64,000 nucleotides of DNA, taken from positions 1,461,001-1,525,000 of the forward strand of contig NZ_CP079203.1 of the NCBI RefSeq assembly GCF_019297835.1. The letters are read 5' to 3'. A model generated the notes under the pieces. It searched no databases, had not been told where the DNA came from, and saw only the letters and a list, made by a program, of their open reading frames with translations. Positions 57,520 to 64,000 of the stretch are shown piece by piece (the stretch's first letter is position 1; the number at the start of each line of letters is the position of its first letter). The translations under genes were made by a program, and so were the position numbers. The stretch comes from Sphingomonas sanguinis. Its GTDB lineage: Bacteria > Pseudomonadota > Alphaproteobacteria > Sphingomonadales > Sphingomonadaceae.

Positions 57520-58482
57520 ATGTCCAAGCCGCTGACCGTCGCCGTCCAGATGGACCCGATGGACCAGATCAACATCGCCGGGGACTCGACCTTCGCGCTG
57601 ATGCTCTCGGCGCAGGCACGTGGGCACACGCTGTTCCACTATGACGCGGGGGACCTCAACTGGTCGGACGGACATCTCTGGACCCGCGCGCATCCCGTCA
57701 CCGTGCAGCGGGTCGCGGGGGATCATTACAGCTTTGGCGAGCCGGTAAAGCTCGACCTCGGCGATGAGGCCGACGTCGTGCTGATGCGGCAGGACCCGCC
57801 CTTCGACTTAGGCTATATCACCGCCACCCATCTGCTGGAGCGGGTCGCCGAGAAGACACTGGTCGTGAACAATCCGCGCAGCGTGCGCAACGCGCCAGAA
57901 AAGGTCTTCGTCCTCGACTATCCACAGTTCATGCCGCCGACGCTCGTCACCCGCTCGCTGGACGAGGCGCGCGCGTTCCTGGCTCAGCATGGCGAGATCG
58001 TGATCAAGCCGCTGCACGGCAATGGCGGTAAAGCGATCTTCAAGGTCGGGCGCGACGGCGCGAACCTGTCCGCGCTGATCGAGGTGTTCAACACCGCGTA
58101 CCGCGAACCGCATATGGTGCAAGCCTTCCTTCCGGCCGTGGCCCAGGGCGACAAGCGCATCGTCCTGATCGACGGCGAGGTCGCGGGCGCGATCAACCGC
58201 CTGCCGGGCGAGGGCGAGATCCGCTCCAACCTGGCGGTCGGCGGCTCGGCGCAGAAGACCGAGCTGACGGAGCGCGAACGCGAGATTTGCGCGGTGCTGG
58301 GGCCGGAGTTGAAGCGGCGCGGGCTGTTGTTCGTCGGCATCGACGTGATCGGCGGCGAATGGCTGACCGAGATCAACGTGACCTCGCCGACCGGCATCGT
58401 CGCGATCGAGAAATTCGACGGGACCGATGTCGCGGGCCTGATCTGGGACGCGATCGAAGCGAAGGTCGCGGCGAAGGGCTAA
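57520..58482 (+). CDS. gshB: Glutathione synthetase
   Basis: ATP-grasp enzyme that joins gamma-glutamylcysteine and glycine. 320 residues: VAVQMDPMDQINIAGDSTFALMLSAQARGH, LMRQDPPFDLGYITATHLLE, GEIVIKPLHGNGGKAIFKV, DKRIVLIDGEVAGAINR, and GIDVIGGEWLTEINVTSPTGI. GAAGGAAC precedes the ATG. Length normal. Confidence 0.96.
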   Translation: MSKPLTVAVQMDPMDQINIAGDSTFALMLSAQARGHTLFHYDAGDLNWSDGHLWTRAHPVTVQRVAGDHYSFGEPVKLDLGDEADVVLMRQDPPFDLGYITATHLLERVAEKTLVVNNPRSVRNAPEKVFVLDYPQFMPPTLVTRSLDEARAFLAQHGEIVIKPLHGNGGKAIFKVGRDGANLSALIEVFNTAYREPHMVQAFLPAVAQGDKRIVLIDGEVAGAINRLPGEGEIRSNLAVGGSAQKTELTEREREICAVLGPELKRRGLLFVGIDVIGGEWLTEINVTSPTGIVAIEKFDGTDVAGLIWDAIEAKVAAKG

Positions 58483-58490
58483 TCAAATTC

Positions 58491-58613
58491 CTCCCCTGGA
58501 AGGGGAGGTGGCGCGCATAGCGCGACGGAGGGGTGTCGCCCTCTCGATAGCGGGACACCCCTCCACCAGCTTCGCTGGTCCCCCTCCCCTTGCAGGGGAG
58601 GAAGAACTGGTCC
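58491..58613. repeat. Family B palindromic repeat after gshB
   Basis: TTCCTCCCCTGGAAGGGGAGG at the left and CCTCCCCTTGCAGGGGAGG at the right, with GAGGGGTGTC / GACACCCCTC arms and small hairpins GCGCATAGCGC and CAGCTTCGCTG between. Confidence 0.85.
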
Positions 58614-58683
58614 GTACTAACCCTTACGGAACCCATCCCCCCTCCCATGCTTTGTTCGCGTCGAGCAACGAAGGGCATAGGCA

Positions 58684-58893
58684 ATGGGTGCAACGACCAT
58701 CGGCGCCATGGTGGGCGCCGCCATCGACGGCATGTCGGGTGACGACGGCGTCGCGGACGGCGCGATCATCGGTGCGGTGACCGCCAATGTCCTGAAAGTC
58801 GTGCTGCCGCTCGCCATCACCTATGCGGTGGGCTGGGCGGTGCTGCGCGGTGCTGGTGAGATCAAGGACCGGGTTTTCGGAGAAGCAGTATGA
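58684..58893 (+). CDS. Small membrane-associated Gly-rich protein
   Basis: 69 residues, MGATTIGAMVGAAIDGMSGDDGVADGAIIGAVTANVLKVVLPLAITYAVGWAVLRG. Gly-spaced hydrophobic helices typical of glycine-zipper proteins. Overlaps the next gene by 4 bases (ATGA). No function known. Confidence 0.65.
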   Translation: MGATTIGAMVGAAIDGMSGDDGVADGAIIGAVTANVLKVVLPLAITYAVGWAVLRGAGEIKDRVFGEAV

Positions 58894-59099
58894 TCGGACG
58901 TATCATCGGCGCGCTCGTCGGGCGTGAAATCAGCCGTCGCGAAGGCAGCGACGGCTTCAAGGGCGCGGCACTTGGCGCGTTGGCGGTCGGCGGCATGCGC
59001 CGTTTGGGTCCGCTCGGCCTGCTGCTCGGTGGCGGCTATGCGGCCAAGAAGGCCTATGACCGACACAAGGCCGGCAAGGTCGCAGCCAACCGCTTCTAA
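58890..59099 (+). CDS. Small Gly-rich protein paired with the gene before
   Basis: 69 residues, MIGRIIGALVGREISRREGSDGFKGAALGALAVGGMRRLGPLGLLLGGGYAAKKAYDRHKAGKVAANRF. Two glycine-rich hydrophobic parts and a basic tail. ATGA overlap with the gene before; both probably made together. No family assigned. Confidence 0.65.
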   Translation: MIGRIIGALVGREISRREGSDGFKGAALGALAVGGMRRLGPLGLLLGGGYAAKKAYDRHKAGKVAANRF

Positions 59100-59180
59100 A
59101 ACGCCGCTTACGGACAAAGCGATACCGCAGCGCGTCAAGCATGTCTTGACGCGCTGCAACTGCGTGCGTCAAAGGCAGAC

Positions 59181-59840
59181 ATGCCCAACTCGCCCGCCCA
59201 TTCCGACGATCCCCACAAGCTGAAGCGCCGCGGCATGTTGTTCGTGCTGTCCTCGCCCTCGGGCGCGGGCAAGTCGACGATCGCGCGCAAGCTGCTCGCC
59301 GATGACGACGGCCTGCAAATGTCGGTCTCGGCGACGACGCGCGGGATGCGGCCGGGTGAGGTTGACGGCAAGGACTATCATTTCGTCGACCTGGAAGAAT
59401 TTCGCCGCATGGTGGCGAATGACGAGTTCCTCGAATGGGCGCACGTCTTCGACAATCGCTACGGCACCCCGCGCGCGCAGGTCGAGGCAATGCTGGCCGC
59501 GGGCAAGGACGTGCTGTTCGACATCGACTGGCAGGGCGCGCAGCAGCTGTTCCAGATCGCGGGCGGCGACGTGGTCCGCGTGTTCATCTTCCCCCCCTCG
59601 ATGGAGGAACTGCGCCACCGACTCGAGCGCCGCGCGACCGACTCGGTCGCGGTGATCGACGCGCGCATGGCCCGCGCGACCAACGAGGTCAGCCACTGGG
59701 ACGGCTATGACTATGTCTTGGTCAATGACGATGTGGAGCAGTGTTTTCAGGGGGTGAAGACGATCCTTCAGGCCGAGCGGCTGAAGCGCTCGCGCCAGAC
59801 GGGGTTGATCGGGTTCATCCGGAAGCTGACGACGAAGTAA
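59181..59840 (+). CDS. gmk: Guanylate kinase
   Basis: 219 residues, phosphorylates GMP to GDP. P-loop SSPSGAGKSTIARKLL, TTRGMRPGEVDGKDYHFVDLEEF, FLEWAHVFDNRYGTPRAQVEAML and VLFDIDWQGAQQL. N-terminal extension MPNSPAHSDDPHKLKRRGM may be partly dispensable; ATG at 59235 (MLFVLSSPSG) is an alternative. Complete. Confidence 0.96.
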   Translation: MPNSPAHSDDPHKLKRRGMLFVLSSPSGAGKSTIARKLLADDDGLQMSVSATTRGMRPGEVDGKDYHFVDLEEFRRMVANDEFLEWAHVFDNRYGTPRAQVEAMLAAGKDVLFDIDWQGAQQLFQIAGGDVVRVFIFPPSMEELRHRLERRATDSVAVIDARMARATNEVSHWDGYDYVLVNDDVEQCFQGVKTILQAERLKRSRQTGLIGFIRKLTTK

Positions 59841-59860
59841 GCGCGGGGACGGTCGGGGCG

Positions 59861-60110
59861 TGCACTTCGACTTCGCTCAGTGCGAACGGGGTGTGGGGTT
59901 GGCCGCCACCGGCGCTCGGGACGCCGTCCACATTCCCAACCGCCGTTCAGGCTGAGTGTAGTCGAAGCCCAAGGGAAGGCCTCGCCGCACGCGCATCCCG
60001 TGCACTTCGACTTCGCTCAGTGTGAACGGGGTGCGGGATAGGCGGCAACCGGCGCGGGGCGGCTGTCCCATTCCCAACTCCCGTTCAGGCTGAGCGTGGT
60101 CGAAGCCCAT
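59861..60110. repeat. Tandem copies of a palindromic repeat (family C)
   Basis: Two units about 140 bases apart. Each opens with TGCACTTCGACTTCGCTCAG then TGYGAACGGGGTG, and closes with the complement, CGTTCAGGCTGAGYGTRGTCGAAG. Spans 59861-59970 and 60001-60110. Fills the gap between gmk and the convergent ATP12-like gene. Confidence 0.85.
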
Positions 60111-60138
60111 GCCCCGCCCTCTCCACGGACGAAAGCGC

Positions 60139-60822
60139 TTACCCCAGCGCCTTCAGGAACCGCACCGCCGCGTCGAACTCGTTCCGCTTGGCCTCGCGAG
60201 CTTCGACGGCTAGGTAATCCTCGCCCCAAATCTCGGCTTGGAAATCCTCGTCGACATGCGCGGCGGTCCAGATCGTGTCGGCGTCCGCCGCGCCCTCCAG
60301 CAATGCGAGCGCCAGCACCAGCGAGCCGGTGATCGTCACCACCGGCGACAGCGCGGCCAGACGGAACGGATCGAGCACCGCCACCGCCTGCGCCAAGCGC
60401 TCGACGGTCGCGGATGGCTGGGGCTGGTGCATGATCCCTGCGACCAGCGTGAAATGCACGTCGTAACGGTCGCGCGCCCAGTCGAACAGCGGATTCCACA
60501 CTGCATCCTGCCGCGCCACCAGTTCGAGCGGCGTGTCGGCCCGGTAACAGAGCAGGTCGCTCTCGGCATAGCGTGCGAGCCCGTCCGCGAAGGGCGCCGG
60601 GTCCGCACCGATGCGGTCGATCGCCGCATTCGCAAGGCCGGTCAGCGGCATGGCGCGCGGATCGACCGTTTCCTCGACACTGCGCCACTCGTCCGCAACC
60701 GCCTCGGCCAGCGCCGTCGTCGGCAGTGCCAGCGGCACCCGCCCTGGCGTGCGCACCGGCCGGTCGTCGAGCCGCACCACCCGATCGGCATCGACCGAGA
60801 CCTCTTTCCAGAACCGCTTCAT
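60139..60822 (-). CDS. ATP12-family F1-ATPase assembly chaperone
   Basis: 227 residues, MKRFWKEVSVDADRVVRLDDRPVRTPGRVPLALPTTALAEAVADEWRSVEETVDPRAMPLTGLANAAIDRI. Alphaproteobacterial homologue of the mitochondrial chaperone that delivers the ATP synthase alpha subunit. The ATG at 60822 fits; the longer frame upstream belongs to the next gene. Start overlaps the small membrane protein stop (ATGA). Confidence 0.9.
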   Translation of the reverse strand: MKRFWKEVSVDADRVVRLDDRPVRTPGRVPLALPTTALAEAVADEWRSVEETVDPRAMPLTGLANAAIDRIGADPAPFADGLARYAESDLLCYRADTPLELVARQDAVWNPLFDWARDRYDVHFTLVAGIMHQPQPSATVERLAQAVAVLDPFRLAALSPVVTITGSLVLALALLEGAADADTIWTAAHVDEDFQAEIWGEDYLAVEAREAKRNEFDAAVRFLKALG

Positions 60823-61034
60823 TCGCCTCCGCTCCGCCAGCGATGCGCCAGACCGGCGGGCACGATGGCGATCATCGCCAGCGCCGACAGGATGATGGCG
60901 ACACCCAGCGCCTTGTGCGGCCATGCCACCCCGCGCGAAGCCAGCACCACGCCGAACAGTGCGCCCGCCACGCCGATCAGGCGCACCCCCATGATGATGA
61001 ACCAGTGCCGCCGCGCGCGCGTGTCGCCGCTCAT
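60819..61034 (-). CDS. Small two-helix membrane protein
   Basis: 71 residues, MSGDTRARRHWFIIMGVRLIGVAGALFGVVLASRGVAWPHKALGVAIILSALAMIAIVPAGLAHRWRSGGE. Two hydrophobic helices (about 17-35, 43-62). Overlaps the HAD-phosphatase stop and the ATP12-like start (ATGA). Function unknown, but its place in this operon is common in sphingomonads. Confidence 0.75.
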   Translation of the reverse strand: MSGDTRARRHWFIIMGVRLIGVAGALFGVVLASRGVAWPHKALGVAIILSALAMIAIVPAGLAHRWRSGGE

Positions 61035-61696
61035 GGCCGCACCAGCAGGGCGGGCAGATCCGCGACCTCTTGCGCCACGACCTCGGCGCCCGCGTTCACC
61101 AACTCTTTCACGTCATGATACCCCCAGGCGACGCCGACCGCGAAGGCGCCCGCCGCCTTGCCCATCGCCATGTCGAAGCTCGTATCGCCGATCATCGCGA
61201 CATCCTGCGCCGCGACGCCGGTCTCGGCCATGGCGGCGAGCACCATCGACGGATCGGGCTTGGAGGGATGCCGGTCGGCGGTCTGCAACGTGACGAAATG
61301 ATGAGACAGACCATGTTCCGCCAACACCCGCTTCAGACCGCGATCGGACTTGCCCGTCGCCACGCCCATCAACCAGCCCTCCCCCGCCAGATGGTCAAGC
61401 AAAGCGGGAATGCCGTCGAACAGCGGCTCCGGCTCCATCGCGCCCGCCGTGCGCAGGCGGAAGAATGCGGCCTTATAGTCGCTGGCCAGCTGGTGGTGCA
61501 GAGCGTCCGGCTGGTCGGGGGCCAGCACCCGCATCGCCTCGACCAGGCTCAACCCGACGATCCGACGAATCGCAGGGGCGGGCGGCGGCGTGAGGTCCGC
61601 CATGGTGAACGCCTCGACAGCGGCGAGACAGATATTGGCCTGGCTATCGACCAGAGTGCCGTCACAATCGAACAGGGCAAGGCGCGGGCGCGTCAT
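61031..61696 (-). CDS. HAD-IA family hydrolase, phosphoglycolate phosphatase-like
   Basis: 221 residues. HAD motifs: LFDCDGTLVDS (motif I), GVATGKSDRGLKR (motif II), KPDP and GDTSFDMAMGKAAGAFAVGVAWGYHD (motif IV). Probably acts on small phosphorylated molecules. Part of a three-gene unit with the small membrane protein and ATP12-like gene. Confidence 0.9.
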   Translation of the reverse strand: MTRPRLALFDCDGTLVDSQANICLAAVEAFTMADLTPPPAPAIRRIVGLSLVEAMRVLAPDQPDALHHQLASDYKAAFFRLRTAGAMEPEPLFDGIPALLDHLAGEGWLMGVATGKSDRGLKRVLAEHGLSHHFVTLQTADRHPSKPDPSMVLAAMAETGVAAQDVAMIGDTSFDMAMGKAAGAFAVGVAWGYHDVKELVNAGAEVVAQEVADLPALLVRP

Positions 61697-61862
61697 CGCT
61701 CCCTCCTATCGGCAAGGCTGCGGCGGGGGAAGCATGACGTTTCGGATGAACAACAGCTAACAACCGCATTCAGCATCCGAACATGGCGAATCACCCATAA
61801 GGGCTTCAACGACGACGGGAATCACCCCGCCGCCGCCGGTTTGAAGATCAAGGGAGATCGTG

Positions 61863-62258
61863 ATGTTCAAGAAGCTTTCGCTCGCTGCCGCCGCCCTTGC
61901 CGTCGGCGCCACGGCCATGGTTCCGACCGCTGCTTCGGCACAGCGTTATTATGATCGCGGCTACGGCTACGACCGCGCCTATGGCGATGCCTATTCGGAC
62001 GGTTACAATCGCGGCCCGCGTTATGATCGCGGCTACTACGACCGTGGCGGCTACAATCGCGGCTATTACAATCGTGGGCCGCAGCGCTGCAACAACGGCA
62101 CGACGGGCACCATCGTCGGCGCGATCGCGGGCGGGCTGCTGGGCCGCACGATCGACACGCGGGGCGACCGTACCCTCGGCACGATCCTCGGCGGCGGTGC
62201 CGGTGCGCTGGCCGGTCATGCGATCGAGAAGTCGAACAACCCCGGCTATTGCCGGTAA
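61863..62258 (+). CDS. Exported glycine-zipper protein with Tyr/Arg/Gly repeats
   Basis: 131 residues. Signal peptide (MFKKLSLAAAALAVGATAMVPTAASAQ), a stretch of RGYGYDR, RYDRGYYDRGGYNRGYYNRG repeats, then a glycine-zipper (TIVGAIAGGLLGRTIDTRGDRTLGTILGGGAGALAGHAIE). Envelope protein of unknown role. The start at 61863 is an ATG next to a GTG; GGGAG lies upstream. Terminator follows. Confidence 0.85.
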   Translation: MFKKLSLAAAALAVGATAMVPTAASAQRYYDRGYGYDRAYGDAYSDGYNRGPRYDRGYYDRGGYNRGYYNRGPQRCNNGTTGTIVGAIAGGLLGRTIDTRGDRTLGTILGGGAGALAGHAIEKSNNPGYCR

Positions 62259-62302
62259 TCCTCGGGGCTGAGGGGGATGCCCCCCTCACCCTAAGATAAA
62301 CG

Positions 62303-62336
62303 AAAGCCCCGTCGACCGAGGTCGGCGGGGCTTTTT
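62303..62336 (+). terminator. Terminator after the glycine-zipper gene
   Basis: AAAGCCCCGTCGACC pairs with GGTCGGCGGGGCTTT (one mismatch), followed by TTTT. Confidence 0.85.
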
Positions 62337-62345
62337 GCCATGCTT

Positions 62346-62476
62346 GATCCTCCCCGGCACGGGGAGGTGTCAGGGCGTCCGCCCTGACGGAGTGGGCCTT
62401 GCCACACAGCACATCCTTTGCCGCACGCCCCCTCCACCATCCTTCGGATGGTCCCCCTCCCCGTTCCGGGGAGGAT
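62346..62476. repeat. Variant family B repeat before the pseudouridine synthase gene end
   Basis: ATCCTCCCCGGCACGGGGAGG at the left and CCTCCCCGTTCCGGGGAGGAT at the right, with GGGCGTCCGCCCTGACGG and CATCCTTCGGATG hairpins inside. Same layout as the copies after rdgB and gshB. Confidence 0.8.
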
Positions 62477-62480
62477 TATA

Positions 62481-63575
62481 TTAGCGCGCCCCCCGGCCCC
62501 GCCGTTCGCCGCGGCGTTCCTTGCGATACTGCTTGGCATGGGCCTTGGCGCGCTGCTTCAGGACTTCCTTGGGCGGCGGGCCGCGATCCTCGTCCTGGGG
62601 CAGGACGTCGCCACGAATCTCGTCGAATCCGAGCTGGTTCATCGATTCGGCGAAATGGGTCGGCAGCTCGGCGGTCTGGTCGATGCGGCCGCCATCGGGA
62701 TGATCGACCCGGATACGCCGCGCGTGCAGGTGCATCTTACGGCTGATCCCGCCGGTCAGGAACGCCGCCGCGCCGCCATATTTGCCATCGCCGACGATGG
62801 GATGGCCGATCGCCGCCATATGCACGCGCAGCTGGTGCGTGCGGCCGGTAAAGGGCTGCAACTCGACCCAGCAGCAGCTGTTGCCCGCGCGTTCGATCAC
62901 GCGGTAGCGCGAGCGCGCCGACTGGCCGTTTTCCTCGTCGACATGCATCTTCTCGCCGCCGGTGCCCGGCTGCTTGGCGATGGGCAGCTCGATCGTGCCA
63001 TCGTCAATCGAGGGCACGCCGACGACCAGCGCCCAATAGATCTTCTTGGCGGTGCGCCCCGAAAAGGCCTTGGCGAAGAACGCCGCCGCGCGGGCATTGC
63101 GCGCGACCAGCAGCGCGCCCGACGTATCCTTGTCCAACCGGTGGACCAGCTTAGGCCGCCCCTCCGCCTCGAACTGCAGTGCGTCGAGCAGGCCATCGAC
63201 ATGGGTGGTCGTCTTGGTCCCGCCCTGCGTCGCCAGACCCGGCGGCTTGTTGAGGACCAGCGCGTCGCGATCCTTGTGGATCACCATCTCGCGCGCGAAC
63301 GACTCCTCATCCTCGGACAGGATGTGGCGCGGCCGCATCGTCGGCTTGCTGCTTTCGGCGAGCGCGGGCTCAGCCGGGGGGACGCGCAGCACTTGGCCCG
63401 CCGCGATCCGGTCGCCGGGCGTCGCGCGCAAGCCATCGACGCGCAACTGGCCGGTACGTGCCCATTTGGCGACGGTGGTGAAGCTGGTGTCGGGCATATG
63501 CCGCTTGAACCAGCGGTCCAGCCGGATGCCGTCATCGTCATAGCCGACCGTAAATTGGCGGACAGAGTCCGTCAT
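62481..63575 (-). CDS. RluA-family pseudouridine synthase
   Basis: 364 residues. S4-like N-terminus (DDDGIRLDRWFKRHMPDTSFTTVAKWARTGQLRVDGLRATPG) and catalytic HRLDKDTSGALLVAR, plus LQPFTGRTHQLRVHMAAIGHPIVGDGKYGG. Probably modifies U in 23S rRNA or tRNA; specific target unclear. C-terminal tail is basic (KQYRKERRGERRGRGAR). ATG 63575 overlaps the crcB stop (ATGA). Confidence 0.93.
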   Translation of the reverse strand: MTDSVRQFTVGYDDDGIRLDRWFKRHMPDTSFTTVAKWARTGQLRVDGLRATPGDRIAAGQVLRVPPAEPALAESSKPTMRPRHILSEDEESFAREMVIHKDRDALVLNKPPGLATQGGTKTTTHVDGLLDALQFEAEGRPKLVHRLDKDTSGALLVARNARAAAFFAKAFSGRTAKKIYWALVVGVPSIDDGTIELPIAKQPGTGGEKMHVDEENGQSARSRYRVIERAGNSCCWVELQPFTGRTHQLRVHMAAIGHPIVGDGKYGGAAAFLTGGISRKMHLHARRIRVDHPDGGRIDQTAELPTHFAESMNQLGFDEIRGDVLPQDEDRGPPPKEVLKQRAKAHAKQYRKERRGERRGRGAR

Positions 63576-63946
63576 GCGAAAATCCTTGTAAGCGAAAGTC
63601 CGGCCCACAACGCGGCCAGCGAACCCAGCAACGACAAGGCGATGTAACCGAGCGCGGCCGTCATCTGGCCGCGTTCGACCAAGGTGATAGTATCGAGCGA
63701 GAAGGACGAAAAGGTGGTGAAGCCCCCCAATATCCCAACGCCGATGAACAGCCGCCACCCCTCCGTGCCGCCGGTCCGGGCGAGGACGCCCGCCAGCAAT
63801 CCCATCAACAGACCACCGACCCAGTTGACGGTCAGCGTGCCATAGGGAAAGTTCGGGCCGAACGCATCGAGCATGTAGCGGCCGGTCAAATACCGGGCCC
63901 CCGAGCCCAATGCGCCGCCCAGCATCACGAGAAGAAGCGGTGACAT
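63572..63946 (-). CDS. crcB: Fluoride channel CrcB/Fluc
   Basis: 124 residues, four membrane helices, with GGALGSGARYLTGRY, NWVGGLLMGLLAGVL and GGFTTFSSFSLDTITL (pore Phe/Thr motif). Fluc channels expel fluoride. Coupled to the pseudouridine synthase. The leader is only partly in the window; no fluoride riboswitch core was seen in it. Confidence 0.95.
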   Translation of the reverse strand: MSPLLLVMLGGALGSGARYLTGRYMLDAFGPNFPYGTLTVNWVGGLLMGLLAGVLARTGGTEGWRLFIGVGILGGFTTFSSFSLDTITLVERGQMTAALGYIALSLLGSLAALWAGLSLTRIFA

Positions 63947-64000
63947 GATCCGCTCCCCTTAGCGCAAGCCCGTCACCCGCGCAAAGGACAAGCGCGTCGG

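Noticed and set aside
63947..64000. Fluoride riboswitch before crcB
   Set aside because: Only about 54 bases of leader are in the window and no riboswitch core could be recognised.

Overview
The window reads as chromosome of a GC-rich alphaproteobacterium of the Sphingomonadales, most likely Sphingomonas or a close relative. This rests on the gene families (Tad pilus locus, Oar-like TonB receptor, ATP12 chaperone, pyruvate phosphate dikinase, PCu(A)C chaperone), on the gene order, and on GC-rich palindromic repeats near gene ends. I see no rRNA, tRNA or CRISPR array.

Layout, left flank. 1-5096 is the end of a Flp/Tad pilus locus (cpaC partial, cpaD, cpaE, tadB, tadC), followed by a small membrane protein. 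ppdK, glyS and glyQ are on the minus strand; glyS carries an in-frame palindromic repeat. 11840-13212 is a small regulator-plus-membrane-protein operon preceded by three evenly built operator-like dyads. Then come a TraB/GumN lipoprotein, ribosomal protein L25, an exported HIT protein, an EF-hand protein, purB, an exported thioredoxin-like protein, a secreted protein of unknown function, dnaJ-dnaK, a copper chaperone and a Tat-exported phosphoesterase.

Island. About 25843-43631 (17.8 kb) is an integrated mobile element. It splits a small HExxH metallopeptidase-like gene exactly at the HExxH codons; the two halves (25610-25847 and 43632-43855) rejoin in frame to 153 codons. A large serine recombinase lies at the right end. 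The two ends carry an inverted 11-bp motif 9 bp from a shared GGTGC core, as expected for a serine-integrase attP. The element brings its own intact homologue of the gene it broke, a queuine-transglycosylase/DpdA-like protein with a 579-residue unknown partner, a resolvase, and a tightly overlapping five-gene operon: type I restriction (hsdR, a fused hsdM-hsdS), a protein with a HEPN-type RX4H motif, a metallo-beta-lactamase-fold protein and a NucS-like nuclease. It also has a HUH Rep-like protein and a set of small plasmid-type genes. I infer that it is a defence island; the five-gene operon and the transglycosylase pair are the best candidates for undescribed systems.

Right flank. A lone flagellin gene, grpE and hrcA (minus), rph-rdgB, a phasin-like protein and a CAP-domain lipoprotein, hemW, a large Oar-like TonB-dependent receptor, a penicillin-binding-protein activator divergent from rsmI, a STAS-like protein, yraN, gshB, two small glycine-rich proteins, gmk, an ATP12/small membrane protein/HAD phosphatase operon, a glycine-zipper protein, and an RluA-type pseudouridine synthase with crcB at the end.
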